Of a DNA stretch of 64,000 bases, positions 1 through 8,960 are shown piece by piece. Position 1 is the stretch's first letter. Every line of letters begins with the position of its first letter. The stretch is taken from contig NZ_LT629771.1 in the NCBI RefSeq assembly GCF_900105175.1, forward strand, positions 4,978,501-5,042,500. Direction: 5' to 3'. Below the pieces are notes generated by a model. It had not been told where the DNA came from and searched no databases. It worked only from the letters and a program-made list of their open reading frames with translations. Origin of the DNA: Jiangella sp. DSM 45060. GTDB lineage: Bacteria > Actinomycetota > Actinomycetes > Jiangellales > Jiangellaceae. Made by a program: the position numbers and the translations under genes.

Positions 1-543
1 GCCGAGCTGCGCGACCTGATGGACGTCCACTTCTTCGGCCCTGCGGCACTGACCCGGGCCGTCCTGCCCGGCATGCGAGCGCAGGGCTCCGGCGCCGTCG
101 TACAGATCAGCAGCATGGGCGGACGGCTGTCGTTCGCCGCGGTGTCCGCGTACTCGGCGACGAAGTTCGCACTGGAGGGCTACTCAGAGGCGCTGGCGGA
201 GGAGGTCGCTTCGTTCGGGATCCGCGTGCTGATCGTCGAGCCGGGCGCGTTCCGAACCGGCCTGCACGGCACGTCGATGCGGATGACCACGTCCCTGCCC
301 GCCTACGACGCCGTGGTCGGACCGATTCGGGCGATGCAGGCCGGCTTCGACGGAACCCAGCCGGGCGACCCCGCCAAGGCGGCCGCCGCCATCCGCGCCG
401 CTCTCGACGCCGACGATCCGCCGCTGCGGCTGCCGCTGGGCAACGACGCCGCCGACGCGGTGCGCGACAACCTGGACCGGCTGCGGGCGGAGTTCGACGT
501 CTGGGAGCCGCTGTCGCGCAGCACCGACCTCGACCCGCCCTGA
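1..543 (+). CDS. Short-chain dehydrogenase/reductase, 3' part only
   Basis: The gene enters from the left edge, so the N-terminal NAD(P)-binding glycine motif is missing; 180 residues remain. What is left is typical of classical SDRs: a strand ending in QISSMGG with the catalytic Ser, then YSATKFALEGYSEAL with the YxxxK catalytic pair, then the VEPGAFRT segment that follows the active site. The family reduces or oxidises alcohols, ketones or sugars with NAD(P)H; the substrate cannot be told from this part. It ends just before a convergent vapC-like gene. Confidence 0.9.
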   Translation, partial: AELRDLMDVHFFGPAALTRAVLPGMRAQGSGAVVQISSMGGRLSFAAVSAYSATKFALEGYSEALAEEVASFGIRVLIVEPGAFRTGLHGTSMRMTTSLPAYDAVVGPIRAMQAGFDGTQPGDPAKAAAAIRAALDADDPPLRLPLGNDAADAVRDNLDRLRAEFDVWEPLSRSTDLDPP

Positions 544-544
544 C

Positions 545-952
545 TCAGGAAGCCAGCAGTTCGGTGCGGGCACCGACCGTCTCGTAGGTCGTGACGGCCC
601 GCCGGTCGAGGCTCAGCAGGGTGACGTCATGCTCGGCAGCGGTGAAGGCGATGAGCGCATCGTAGGTCCGCCCGCCGAGGATCAGGCCGTTCGCGGCGGT
701 GGCCAGCAGCGCGCGGTACCCGCGCTCCGTCAGCCCCAGGTACGGCTCGGTGAAGCGGTCGGCGAGGAAATCGTGCACCAGACCCGGCAGGGCGCGATGT
801 GGCGGCGGCAATCGGGTCAGCACCGAATAGGACTCGATGGCGGCATGGGCCACCAGCCTCGGACGGCGTGCGAGTACCTTCACGCTCTCCGCGTGGTGTT
901 CGTGCCAGCTCGCGAAGCCGGCGATGACGATGCTGGAGTCGACCGCGATCAT
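545..952 (-). CDS. PIN-domain toxin, VapC family
   Basis: This 135-residue protein has the size and acidic residues of a VapC ribonuclease: Asp5 in MIAVDSS, Glu40, Asp98 in TYDALIA and Asp116 in SLDRR, which together would bind the catalytic metal. VapC toxins cleave tRNA or other RNA and are normally held in check by a co-transcribed antitoxin. Its ATG overlaps the stop of the upstream antitoxin remnant in an ATGA, the usual coupling of such pairs. The PIN core looks intact while the antitoxin has lost its N-terminal half, so either the toxin is silent, the short antitoxin still neutralises it, or an antitoxin elsewhere does. Confidence 0.85.
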   Translation of the reverse strand: MIAVDSSIVIAGFASWHEHHAESVKVLARRPRLVAHAAIESYSVLTRLPPPHRALPGLVHDFLADRFTEPYLGLTERGYRALLATAANGLILGGRTYDALIAFTAAEHDVTLLSLDRRAVTTYETVGARTELLAS

Positions 953-1131
953 CTGCGTGTCTGCTCCAACACGTCGCGGACCATCTCAGTGGTGAGTTCC
1001 GGCATGTCGACATCGGCGACGGCCACCGGCCCGTCGCCTTCGTCGACCAGGCGCATCGGCGTCGGGGTGGGAACGATCTCCAGCCGGCCGTCGCACTCCA
1101 CCACGTCCGCTCTCGCCAGCCCTGACGTCAA
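949..1131 (-). pseudogene. VapB-like antitoxin lacking its DNA-binding half
   Basis: The frame directly upstream of the toxin ends in residues resembling the C-terminal toxin-binding tail of AbrB/MazE-type VapB antitoxins (DGRLEIVPTPTPMRLV, then MPELTTEMVRDVLEQTRR). The expected N-terminal swapped-hairpin DNA-binding segment of about 25 residues is absent; the homology fades where the neighbouring MFS gene region begins. The only nearby start in this frame is a TTG giving about 60 residues. It could be a functional short antitoxin or a decayed gene. The limit given is that TTG; the true 5' end is uncertain. Confidence 0.55.
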
Positions 1132-1162
1132 GCCGGAGTGGACGCGCTGGAAGGATGGCCAG

Positions 1163-2434
1163 GTGCGCCGGCTGCTGTTGGACCTTACGCCGCTCAAGGT
1201 CAGCGTTCCGTATCGCCGGCTCTGGATCGGCATCTCGCTGTCCGGCATCGGCACCCACCTGACCACCGTCGCCGTCGGGTTGCAGGTGTACGACCTGACG
1301 GGGTCGACGTTCCGGGTGGGGCTGGTCGGGCTGTTCGCGCTGGCGCCGCTGGTGGCGCTGGGCCTGTACGGCGGGGCGATCGTCGACGCGTACGACCGGC
1401 GGCGGGTGGTGGTCGTGAGCTCGTCCGGCCTGCTGGCGGTGGCGGCCGGGTTCGCGGTGCAGGCGTGGCTGGACCTCGGCAACGTGTGGCTGCTGTACGC
1501 GCTCGTGGCGGTGCAGAACGGGTTCTTCGCGGTGAACTCGCCCGCGCGGACGGCGATCATCCCGCGGCTGCTGCCCGGCCCGCTGCTGCCGGCGGCGAAC
1601 GCGCTGGGCAGCATGTCGATGAGCTTCGGCCTGACGATCGGGCCGCTGCTGGCGGGGGTGCTGATCGACTCGGTCGGCTACGGCTGGACGTACAGCATCG
1701 AGGCGGTGCTGCTGACGTTCGCGCTGACGACGCTGCTGGCGCTGCCGCCGATGCCACCGCAGGGGACGGTGCGCCGGGCCGGGCTGCGGTCGGTGCTGGA
1801 GGGCCTGTCGTACCTGCGGACCCGGCCGAACGTGCGCATGACGTTCCTGGTGGACCTGTGCGCGATGGTGCTGGCGATGCCGCGGGTGCTGTTCCCGGCG
1901 GTCGCTGCCGCGGTGCTGGGCGGCGGGCCGACGACGGTGGGCATCCTGGTGGCGGGGATGGCGGTCGGCGCGTTCCTGGCGGGGTTGTTCTCCGGGCCGC
2001 TGGGGCACGTGCGCCGGCAGGGCCTCGCCGTCGTGGTCGCGATCATCGCGTGGGCGTTGGCGGTCATCGCGTTCGGCCTGGTGCTGCTCGTCGTCACCGG
2101 GCCGGAGGACGGCGTCGTGCACTGGGCGCTGTGGCCGGCGGCGTTCTGCATGGTGCTGGCCGGCGCCGCCGACACCGTCAGCGCGGTGTTCCGGATGACG
2201 ATCCTGCAGGCGGCCACACCGGACGAGCTGCGCGGGCGGCTGCAGGGCGTGTTCATCGTCGTGGTGGCGGGCGGGCCGCGACTGGGCGACCTCGTGCTCG
2301 GCTCGCTGGCCGAGCTCAGTGGCGAGGCGTGGGCGGCGGTGATCGGCGGGATCGCCTGCATCGCGATCGTCAGCGCGCTGGCGGTGACGCAGCGCCGCTT
2401 CCTCCGCTACGACGCCCGGCATCCGGAGCCCTAG
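1163..2434 (+). CDS. MFS transporter, EntS-like (MFS_3 type)
   Basis: This is a 423-residue inner-membrane protein with about 12 hydrophobic helices and the first-loop DRR motif (YDRRRVVVVS). The pattern resembles the enterobactin-exporter-like MFS_3 branch, which exports small hydrophobic or siderophore-like compounds; the substrate is unknown. The GTG start was chosen because an AAGG lies about eight bases upstream and the protein then begins shortly before the first helix. A frame open further upstream runs through the vapB/vapC region on the other strand and is not counted. The next gene starts two bases after its stop. Confidence 0.85.
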   Translation: MRRLLLDLTPLKVSVPYRRLWIGISLSGIGTHLTTVAVGLQVYDLTGSTFRVGLVGLFALAPLVALGLYGGAIVDAYDRRRVVVVSSSGLLAVAAGFAVQAWLDLGNVWLLYALVAVQNGFFAVNSPARTAIIPRLLPGPLLPAANALGSMSMSFGLTIGPLLAGVLIDSVGYGWTYSIEAVLLTFALTTLLALPPMPPQGTVRRAGLRSVLEGLSYLRTRPNVRMTFLVDLCAMVLAMPRVLFPAVAAAVLGGGPTTVGILVAGMAVGAFLAGLFSGPLGHVRRQGLAVVVAIIAWALAVIAFGLVLLVVTGPEDGVVHWALWPAAFCMVLAGAADTVSAVFRMTILQAATPDELRGRLQGVFIVVVAGGPRLGDLVLGSLAELSGEAWAAVIGGIACIAIVSALAVTQRRFLRYDARHPEP

Positions 2435-2435
2435 G

Positions 2436-3380
2436 GTGAACGTCGTGAGCGAACCGAGCGTGTCCACGTACCGCGGCTGGGAGATCGTCCACCTCACCTC
2501 CGACGTGCTCGGCGTCGACGTCGTGCCGGGCAAGGGCGGCGACGTGACGTCGGTGCGCTGGCGCCCGCTCGGCGTCGACGTCATGTGGCGGACGCGGTGG
2601 GGGCTGCGGCCGCGTGGCGAACACGTCACCGCCGGCAGCAGCGAGGCGCTGCTCATGCAGGCCTACCCGGGCGGCTGGCAGACGGTGTTCCCGAACGCGG
2701 GCGCGCCGAGCCAGGAGCACGGCGTCGAGTGGGGCATGCACGGCGAGGCGTGGCTGGCCTCCTACGACTGGACGGCGACCGGCCCGGCCGCCGTCGAGCT
2801 GCGCACCGACCTCGTCCGCAGCCCGTTCTCCATCGTCAAGCGCGTCGAGGTCGACGGCCCCGCGGTCACGGTGACGGAGACGGTGCGCAACGACGGCGCC
2901 GAGCCGGTCGAGGTGATGTGGAGCCACCACCCGGCGTTCGGTGCGCCGCTGGTCGGCCCGGCGACGCGGGTCGAGACGGCCGCGCGGACGGTCTGGCTGG
3001 ACCCCACGACGCCCGCCGCGTGGCCCGGTGACGGCCTCGACCGCGTCCCGGCGCCGGGGTCCGGGGTCAGCCGGCTGGCGTTCCTGGACGGCTTCGCCGA
3101 GGGCCGGGCCGGCATCGTCAACGACGAACTGGGGCTGCGGGCCGACCTCACCTGGGACACCTCGCTGATGCCGCACGCGTGGTACTGGCTGGAGGCGGGT
3201 GGGCGGGCCGGCTTCCCGTGGTACTCGGACGCGTACGTGCTCGCCCTGGAGCCCGCGACCAGCTGGCCCGACGCCGGGGTGGCGGGCGTGCGGTCGACGA
3301 CGGGAACCCAGGTCGCCGTCGCACCGGGCGAGGAGCGCACGGCGACGGTGACGCTGACGCTCGGGCCCACGGCGGCGTGA
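2436..3380 (+). CDS. Aldose 1-epimerase family protein
   Basis: The 314-residue protein has the beta-rich pattern of the galactose mutarotase superfamily, with candidate active-site histidines in WGMHGEAW and SHHPAFG and an acidic C-terminal region. Such enzymes interconvert the alpha and beta anomers of aldoses, but many actinobacterial relatives have no proven substrate. The GTG start nearly abuts the MFS stop, suggesting co-transcription and possibly a role with an imported or exported sugar; a second in-frame GTG nine bases further is an alternative start. Confidence 0.75.
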   Translation: MNVVSEPSVSTYRGWEIVHLTSDVLGVDVVPGKGGDVTSVRWRPLGVDVMWRTRWGLRPRGEHVTAGSSEALLMQAYPGGWQTVFPNAGAPSQEHGVEWGMHGEAWLASYDWTATGPAAVELRTDLVRSPFSIVKRVEVDGPAVTVTETVRNDGAEPVEVMWSHHPAFGAPLVGPATRVETAARTVWLDPTTPAAWPGDGLDRVPAPGSGVSRLAFLDGFAEGRAGIVNDELGLRADLTWDTSLMPHAWYWLEAGGRAGFPWYSDAYVLALEPATSWPDAGVAGVRSTTGTQVAVAPGEERTATVTLTLGPTAA

Positions 3381-3394
3381 CCCATACTGACGGC

Positions 3395-4450
3395 ATGTCG
3401 CACTCCCCCGCCACGCGCGTCGTCACCACCGGCCGTCCCGCCCGCACGGCCGACGCCGCGCTGAACGAGCCGGTCACGTTCGCCTCGACGTACCACGCCG
3501 GCGGTGACGTCGGCTACGGCCGTTACGGCAACCCGGCGTGGACGGCGCTGGAGTCGGCCCTCGGCGACCTCGAGGGCGGCCGCGCGCTGACGTACGCGTC
3601 CGGCCTGGCCGCCTCCGACGCCGTCATGTCGCTGCTGCCGGAGGGCGCCGTCGTCGTCGCGCCCGACTGCGCGTACCTCGGCGTGCTGGACCTCCTGCGC
3701 GAGCGGGCCACGCAGGGACGGCTGACGCTGCGGCAGGTGGCGGTCACCGACGCCGACGGCATCGCCGCGGCGGCGAAGGGCGCGGCGATGGTGTGGCTGG
3801 AGTCGCCGACCAACCCGAACCTCGACGTCGCCGACATCGCCGCGGCGGCCACGGCGGCCCGCGCGGCCGGCGCGCTCACCGTCGTCGACAACACGTTCGC
3901 GACGCCGCTGCTGCAACGGCCGCTGGAGCTGGGCGCCGACATCGTCGTGCACAGCGTCACCAAGCTGCTGGCCGGCCACTCCGACGTCGTGCTCGGCGCG
4001 ATCGTCACGGCCGACGACGACCTGTACGACCGCCTCGACGCGCACCGCCGCCTGCACGGCGCGATCCCGGGCCCGATGGAGGCCTACCTCGCCGTGCGCG
4101 GGCTGCGGACGCTGTCGGTGCGGCTGGAGCGGGCCCAGGGCAACGCGACGGAGCTGGCGTCGCGGCTGCGCGCGCACCCCGCGGTGAACGTCGTGCGCTA
4201 CCCCGGCAGCGGGACGATGTGCTCGATCGAGGTGGCCGGCGGCGCGGCCGGCGCCGACGCCGTGGTCGCGGCGGTCCGGCTGTGGGTGCACTCCACCAGC
4301 CTCGGCGGCGTCGAGTCGTCGCTGGAGCGGCGCCGGCGCTGGCCCACCGAGAGCCCGGCGGTCGACGAGTCGCTGCTCCGGCTCTCCGTCGGCATCGAGG
4401 ACATCGACGACCTCTGGGCCGACCTGTCCGACGCGCTCGGCACCATCTGA
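3395..4450 (+). CDS. PLP-dependent Cys/Met metabolism enzyme (cystathionine gamma-synthase/lyase family)
   Basis: The 351-residue protein carries the family hallmarks: the glycine-rich YASGLAASDAV segment, the WLESPTNPNLDV motif that holds the cofactor ring, and HSVTKLLAGHSD with the Schiff-base lysine. Members form or cleave C-S bonds in transsulfuration or methionine breakdown. It is slightly shorter than the usual 380 residues, and sequence alone does not separate synthase from lyase activity. A CATACT hexamer sits six bases before the ATG with no Shine-Dalgarno sequence, so the mRNA is probably leaderless. Confidence 0.85.
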   Translation: MSHSPATRVVTTGRPARTADAALNEPVTFASTYHAGGDVGYGRYGNPAWTALESALGDLEGGRALTYASGLAASDAVMSLLPEGAVVVAPDCAYLGVLDLLRERATQGRLTLRQVAVTDADGIAAAAKGAAMVWLESPTNPNLDVADIAAAATAARAAGALTVVDNTFATPLLQRPLELGADIVVHSVTKLLAGHSDVVLGAIVTADDDLYDRLDAHRRLHGAIPGPMEAYLAVRGLRTLSVRLERAQGNATELASRLRAHPAVNVVRYPGSGTMCSIEVAGGAAGADAVVAAVRLWVHSTSLGGVESSLERRRRWPTESPAVDESLLRLSVGIEDIDDLWADLSDALGTI

Positions 4451-4491
4451 TCGCCCCGTCGCCGCAGGCTGCGGGGGTGTAAGCCGGCGCT

Positions 4492-4550
4492 TTGCAATGA
4501 GCACCGATACGCATCACCGCCGCGGTGATGCGTATCGGTGCTCATCGCAA
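4492..4550. repeat. 59-bp near-perfect palindrome, member of a dispersed repeat
   Basis: Two 29-bp arms (TTGCAATGAGCACCGATACG... and its inverse) differ at one position and are separated by a single base. The element lies between the convergent ends of the PLP enzyme gene and cydC and could act as a bidirectional terminator. The outer about 22 bases of each arm recur, with one base changed, at the ends of the repeat array near 59.8-60.06 kb, so this is a repeated element rather than a private terminator. Confidence 0.9.
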
Positions 4551-4581
4551 GGGGGGCACGGTCAGCGCACCCGGCAGGGCG

Positions 4582-6318
4582 CTACTCCGCCAGGGCGGGC
4601 CGCGATGCCCACCACAGGTCCTGGTAGACGCCGTCGGCGGCGACCAGCTCGGCGTGGGTGCCGCGTTGCACGACCCGCCCGGCGTCCATCACCACGATCT
4701 CGTCGACGGCGTCCAGCCCGGCCAGGCGGTGGGTGACGACGACCGTCGTGCGGCCGCGGGTGGAGGCGAGGAGGTCGGTCATGAGGTCGTCGGCGGTACG
4801 CGGGTCGAGGCCCTCGGTCGGCTCGTCCAGCAGCACGACCGGCGGGTCGAACAGCAACGCCCGGGCCAGCGCCAGCCGCTGCCGCTGGCCGCCGGAGACC
4901 TGCCCGCCGGACTCGCCGACCAGGGTGTCCAGCCCGCCCGGCAGCGACTCGACCCAGTCGCGCAGCCGGGCCGTCCCCAGCGCGGCCAGCAAGGTGTCAT
5001 CGGACGCGTCAGGGCGGGCGAGGCGCAGGTTCTCGCGGATCGACGTGTGGAAGAGATGCGCGTCCTGCGTGACGCCGGTGACGACGGCGCGCACGTCGTC
5101 GCCGTCGTAGTGCTGCACCGGACGACCGTTCAGCAGCACCGTCCCCGCCGACGGCTCGATGAAGCGCATCAGGCAGGCCAGCAGCGTGCTCTTGCCGGAC
5201 CCGCTGGCCCCGACGACGGCGACCCGCCGGCCCGGCGTCAGCGCGAGGTCCACGCCGTCGACCGCGTCGACGTCGGCACCCGGATAGCGGACGGAGACGC
5301 CGTGCAGCTCCATCGTCACCGGACCGGACGGCGCCGGCAGCGCGGCCGCGCCGGGCTCGGCCACCGGCGCCGGGGTGTCCAGCACCGCCAGCACCCGGCG
5401 CAGCGAGGACCGCGCCTCCAGCAGCCGCTGCACGGCCGGCACCAGCGGCAGCACCGGCTCGAACGAGATCAGCGCGACCAGCGCGACCACCGGCACCATG
5501 ACCCCGGCCAGCCCGCCGTCGTGGCGCGCGCCCAGCGCCAGGACCGTCACCGCGACGGTCGTGACGCCCTGCACCAGCATCGCGGCGGCCCCGGCGAGCG
5601 CCGTCGTCAGCGCGGTGCGCCGCTCCAGCCGGGCCAGTCGCTCGCTCGCGGCCTCAGCATCGGCCAGGGCGGCGGCCGTCGCGCTGAACACGGCCAGATC
5701 AGCGGCGCCCTGTAGCAAGTCGGTGTGGTGCGCGCTCATCTCAGCCCGAGCGGGAGCGAGCCGCCGGGCGGTGCTGGTGGCGGCCGTCACGACCATGAGC
5801 AGCGGGACCACCAGCCCGGCCAGTGCCAGCCCGGCCGCCAGCACGACGGCCGCGGACGGCAGCACGACGGCGGAGAAGCCGATGGCGACGCCGGCCACCA
5901 CAACGGCCGTGCTGACCGGCACCAGCACCCGCACGACGAGGTCCTGCACGGCCTCGACGTCGGACACCATGCGGCTGAGCAGGTCGGAGCTGCGATAGGC
6001 GGGCAGCCCGGACGGCGCCAGCGGCACCAGCGCGTCGTAGACCTTCCCGCGCAGCGTCGCCAGCGCCCGCAGCGCGGCGTCGTGGCTGGCCAGCCGCTCG
6101 GCGTAGCGGAACACACCGCGGGCGGTCGCGAACCCGCGCACGCCGACGATGGCCAGCGACAACGCGGCCAGCGGCGGCTGCTCGGCGGCCCGCGCCAGCA
6201 GCCAGGCGGCGGTGCCCATCAGCGCCAGCGCGGCCAGCTCGGTCGCCACCGACGCGGACACCGCGACCAGCAGCCGGGCAAGGTGAGCGCGGAGCAGGCC
6301 CGCCATGCGCCGCACCAT
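4582..6318 (-). CDS. cydC: Thiol exporter subunit CydC (ABC permease-ATPase)
   Basis: The 578-residue half-transporter has six N-terminal membrane helices followed by an ABC ATPase with Walker A GASGSGKST, signature SGGQRQRLALARAL and Walker B VVLLDEPTEGLD. CydDC exports cysteine/glutathione-type thiols and is needed for haem insertion into cytochrome bd. It is the last gene of cydABDC; its ATG overlaps the cydD stop by one base (TGATG), so the two halves of the heterodimer are translationally coupled. The RYAERLASHDAAL region matches CydC rather than CydD. Confidence 0.95.
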   Translation of the reverse strand: MVRRMAGLLRAHLARLLVAVSASVATELAALALMGTAAWLLARAAEQPPLAALSLAIVGVRGFATARGVFRYAERLASHDAALRALATLRGKVYDALVPLAPSGLPAYRSSDLLSRMVSDVEAVQDLVVRVLVPVSTAVVVAGVAIGFSAVVLPSAAVVLAAGLALAGLVVPLLMVVTAATSTARRLAPARAEMSAHHTDLLQGAADLAVFSATAAALADAEAASERLARLERRTALTTALAGAAAMLVQGVTTVAVTVLALGARHDGGLAGVMVPVVALVALISFEPVLPLVPAVQRLLEARSSLRRVLAVLDTPAPVAEPGAAALPAPSGPVTMELHGVSVRYPGADVDAVDGVDLALTPGRRVAVVGASGSGKSTLLACLMRFIEPSAGTVLLNGRPVQHYDGDDVRAVVTGVTQDAHLFHTSIRENLRLARPDASDDTLLAALGTARLRDWVESLPGGLDTLVGESGGQVSGGQRQRLALARALLFDPPVVLLDEPTEGLDPRTADDLMTDLLASTRGRTTVVVTHRLAGLDAVDEIVVMDAGRVVQRGTHAELVAADGVYQDLWWASRPALAE

Positions 6319-8063
6319 CAGCGCACCACCCCCGCGGGCAGCGGCGGGCCGGCGATGCGGCCGTGGTCGAGCGTCACGACGCGGCCGGCGTCGAGCACCA
6401 TCGCGGGGCGGTGCGCGACCACCAGCACCGTCCGGCCGGCCATCAGCCGCGCGGTCGCCTCGACGACGACGGCCTCGCTGCCGGCGTCGAGGCCGGCGGT
6501 CGGCTCGTCGAGCAGCAGCAACGGGGCGTCGCGCAGGAACGCGCGGGCCAGGGCGACGCGCTGGCGCTGCCCGGCGGACAGCCCGGCGCCGCGCTCGCCC
6601 AGCGGGGTCTCGTAGCCGCGCGGCAACCGGGCGACGAACTCGTCGGCGTGCGCCAGCGTGGCGGCCCGCACGACCTCGTCGTCGGTGGCGTCGGGGCGGC
6701 CGAGCCGGATGTTCTCGGCGACGGTGCGGGCGAACAGGTGCGGCCGCTGCGGCACCCAGGCCAGCTGCCGCCGCCAGTCGTCCGGGTCGGCGGACGCGAG
6801 GTCCACGCCACCGGCCAGCACCCGCCCGGACGTCGGCGGCACCAGCCCGAGCAGCACGTTCACCAGCGTGCTCTTGCCCGCGCCGCTGGGCCCGACCAGC
6901 GCGACCCGCTCACCCGGCGCGACGACGAGCGTGACGGCGTCGAGCGCGGCCTCGTCGCGGCCGGGATAGCGCACCGTGACGCCCTCGAACCGGATGCCGC
7001 CGGCGGCGTCGGGCGCGGCCGAACCGGCGACGGCCGCCCGCGCCGGTCGCCCGTCGTCGGCGTCGACCACCGCGAAACAGCGCTCCGCCACCGCCAGCCC
7101 TTCGGTGCTCGCGTGGAACTGCGACCCGAGCGCCCGCAGCGGCAGGTACGCCTCGGGCGCGAGCAGCAGCACCAGCAGCGCCGTCTCGAGGCCGAGCCCG
7201 CCGTTGAGCGTGCGCAACCCGATCGGCACCGCGACCAGCGCCACCGACAGTGTCGCCACCAGCTCCAGCACCAGCGCGGACAGGAACGCGATGCGCAGCG
7301 TGCCCATGGTGGCCGAGCGGTGCTCGTCGGCGATGCGCCGCACCTGCGCCGCCTGCGCCTTGGCCCGGCCGAACGCCCGCAGCGTCGGCAGCCCGGCGAC
7401 GACGTCGAGGAAGTGGCCGCCGAGCCGCTCCAGCGCCCGCCACTGCCGCTCGGTGGCCCGCTTCGTCGACATGCCGACGAGCGCGCCGAAGATCGGAATC
7501 AGCGGCAGCGTGACCAGGATGATCACGGCGGACGCGAGGTCGGCGACGGCGATGCGCACCAGCACCGCGACCGGGATGACCGCCGCCAGGAACAGCTGCG
7601 GGAAGTAGCCGGTGAACCACGGGTCCAGCGCGTCGAGGCCGCGCCCGAGCGTCGTCGTCAGCCCGCCGGTGTGCTGGCCGGACAGCCAGCCCGGACCCAG
7701 TTCCTGGGTGCGCCGCAGCACCTGGCGTCGCAGCGCTGCCTTCACCGACGCGGCGGCCCGCTGGGCCAGCGCCTGCTGCGCCCACGACAGCCCGGCCCGG
7801 ACGGCGAACACACCGGCCAGCAGCGCCAGCGTCGCGGCCAGCGAGCCCGCGGACGGTCCGGACAAGACGCCGTCGGCGAGCAACCGGGCCAGCAGTTCGG
7901 CCTGCACCAGGATCGCCGCCGCGGCCGCCACCGCCAGCATCGTGAAGACGACGGTGACGACGCGGAACGCGGGCAGGCCGGCCAGCAGCCGGCGGGCGAG
8001 CCGATTCAGAAGAACACCGCCGATCCGACGCCGACGCGGTGCCGGAACGTCCACCACATCCAC
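6318..8063 (-). CDS. cydD: Thiol exporter subunit CydD (ABC permease-ATPase)
   Basis: The 581-residue partner of CydC has a membrane domain and an ATPase with Walker A GPSGAGKST, signature SAGQRQRVALARAF and LLLLDEPTAGLD. The TKRATERQWRALERLGGHF segment is typical of CydD. The GTG start gives a 58-base overlap with the end of cydB; two further GTG codons within nine bases are alternatives. It acts in the cytoplasmic membrane as a heterodimer with CydC in cytochrome bd maturation. Confidence 0.95.
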   Translation of the reverse strand: MDVVDVPAPRRRRIGGVLLNRLARRLLAGLPAFRVVTVVFTMLAVAAAAAILVQAELLARLLADGVLSGPSAGSLAATLALLAGVFAVRAGLSWAQQALAQRAAASVKAALRRQVLRRTQELGPGWLSGQHTGGLTTTLGRGLDALDPWFTGYFPQLFLAAVIPVAVLVRIAVADLASAVIILVTLPLIPIFGALVGMSTKRATERQWRALERLGGHFLDVVAGLPTLRAFGRAKAQAAQVRRIADEHRSATMGTLRIAFLSALVLELVATLSVALVAVPIGLRTLNGGLGLETALLVLLLAPEAYLPLRALGSQFHASTEGLAVAERCFAVVDADDGRPARAAVAGSAAPDAAGGIRFEGVTVRYPGRDEAALDAVTLVVAPGERVALVGPSGAGKSTLVNVLLGLVPPTSGRVLAGGVDLASADPDDWRRQLAWVPQRPHLFARTVAENIRLGRPDATDDEVVRAATLAHADEFVARLPRGYETPLGERGAGLSAGQRQRVALARAFLRDAPLLLLDEPTAGLDAGSEAVVVEATARLMAGRTVLVVAHRPAMVLDAGRVVTLDHGRIAGPPLPAGVVR

Positions 8064-8959
8064 GCCTGGGCGACGAGCAGGACCGGGACCAGCGGGGCGA
8101 CGACGACCGCCAGGAGGTCGAGGGTGCCGGAGGTGGCGAGGCCGTCGAGCAGCCGCGGCGCCGACGCGACGGCCGCGGCGAGCACCGGCGCGGCCGCGGC
8201 GACCGCGGTGCAGACATAGGCCCGGCCGTCGCGCCCGCGCTCGTACAGCCGCAGCGCCAGCAACACGGCCCCGGCGGCGACCACGCCGAGCGCGGCGGCC
8301 GGCAGCCGCCGGTCGAGGCCGGCGCCGAGCACGGGGGTGGCGACGGCGATGGCGGCCAGCAGCCCCAGCGCGGCCACGCCGGCCCGGCGCACCGTGACGG
8401 CGGTGCGCGTACGGTGCTCAGGCGGCAGCCGCAGCGCGGCGAACACCGCGCCGTGCAGCGTGAACACGGCGACCACGACGGCCCCCCACAACAGTGAATA
8501 CGGCCCGACCAGTGTCTCAACCCCCGGCCGACCGTGCGTCGGCACCCCCTGGACGACGTTGCCGAGCAGCAGCCCCCAGGCGAACGGCATGGTCGTGCTG
8601 GCCACGACGACGACCGTCTCCCAGCCGCGCTGCCAGGCCGGCGACGGACGACGGCTGCGGAACCAGATGCCGATGTCGCGCAGGATCCACGACGCCACCA
8701 GCCCGACGACCACCGGGTAGTAGGCGGACAACAAGTCCTTCTCCAGCCCGGGGAACGCGCCGATCAGGATGCCGAACGCCGCGACCAGCCACACCTCGCC
8801 GCCGAGCAGGAACGGCCCGAGCGCGGTCAGCAGCAGCCGCCGCTGGGCCCCGTCGCGCCCGATGCGGCGCAGCGACGAACCCACCCCGAGGACGGCGCCG
8901 TCGAGCACCGACCAGCCGGTGAGCAGCAGCCCGAGCAGGCCCAGCCACAGCACGTCCAT
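8006..8959 (-). CDS. cydB: Cytochrome bd oxidase subunit II
   Basis: The 317-residue protein has about eight or nine membrane helices and begins with the CydB pattern (MDVLWLGLLGLLLTGW..LDGAVLGVG). Subunit II stabilises the haem-bearing subunit I and completes the oxygen-reducing complex in the plasma membrane. Its start lies two bases after the cydA stop, as expected for a co-translated complex. Its C-terminus overlaps the 5' end of cydD. Confidence 0.95.
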   Translation of the reverse strand: MDVLWLGLLGLLLTGWSVLDGAVLGVGSSLRRIGRDGAQRRLLLTALGPFLLGGEVWLVAAFGILIGAFPGLEKDLLSAYYPVVVGLVASWILRDIGIWFRSRRPSPAWQRGWETVVVVASTTMPFAWGLLLGNVVQGVPTHGRPGVETLVGPYSLLWGAVVVAVFTLHGAVFAALRLPPEHRTRTAVTVRRAGVAALGLLAAIAVATPVLGAGLDRRLPAAALGVVAAGAVLLALRLYERGRDGRAYVCTAVAAAAPVLAAAVASAPRLLDGLATSGTLDLLAVVVAPLVPVLLVAQAWMWWTFRHRVGVGSAVFF

Positions 8960-8960
8960 C

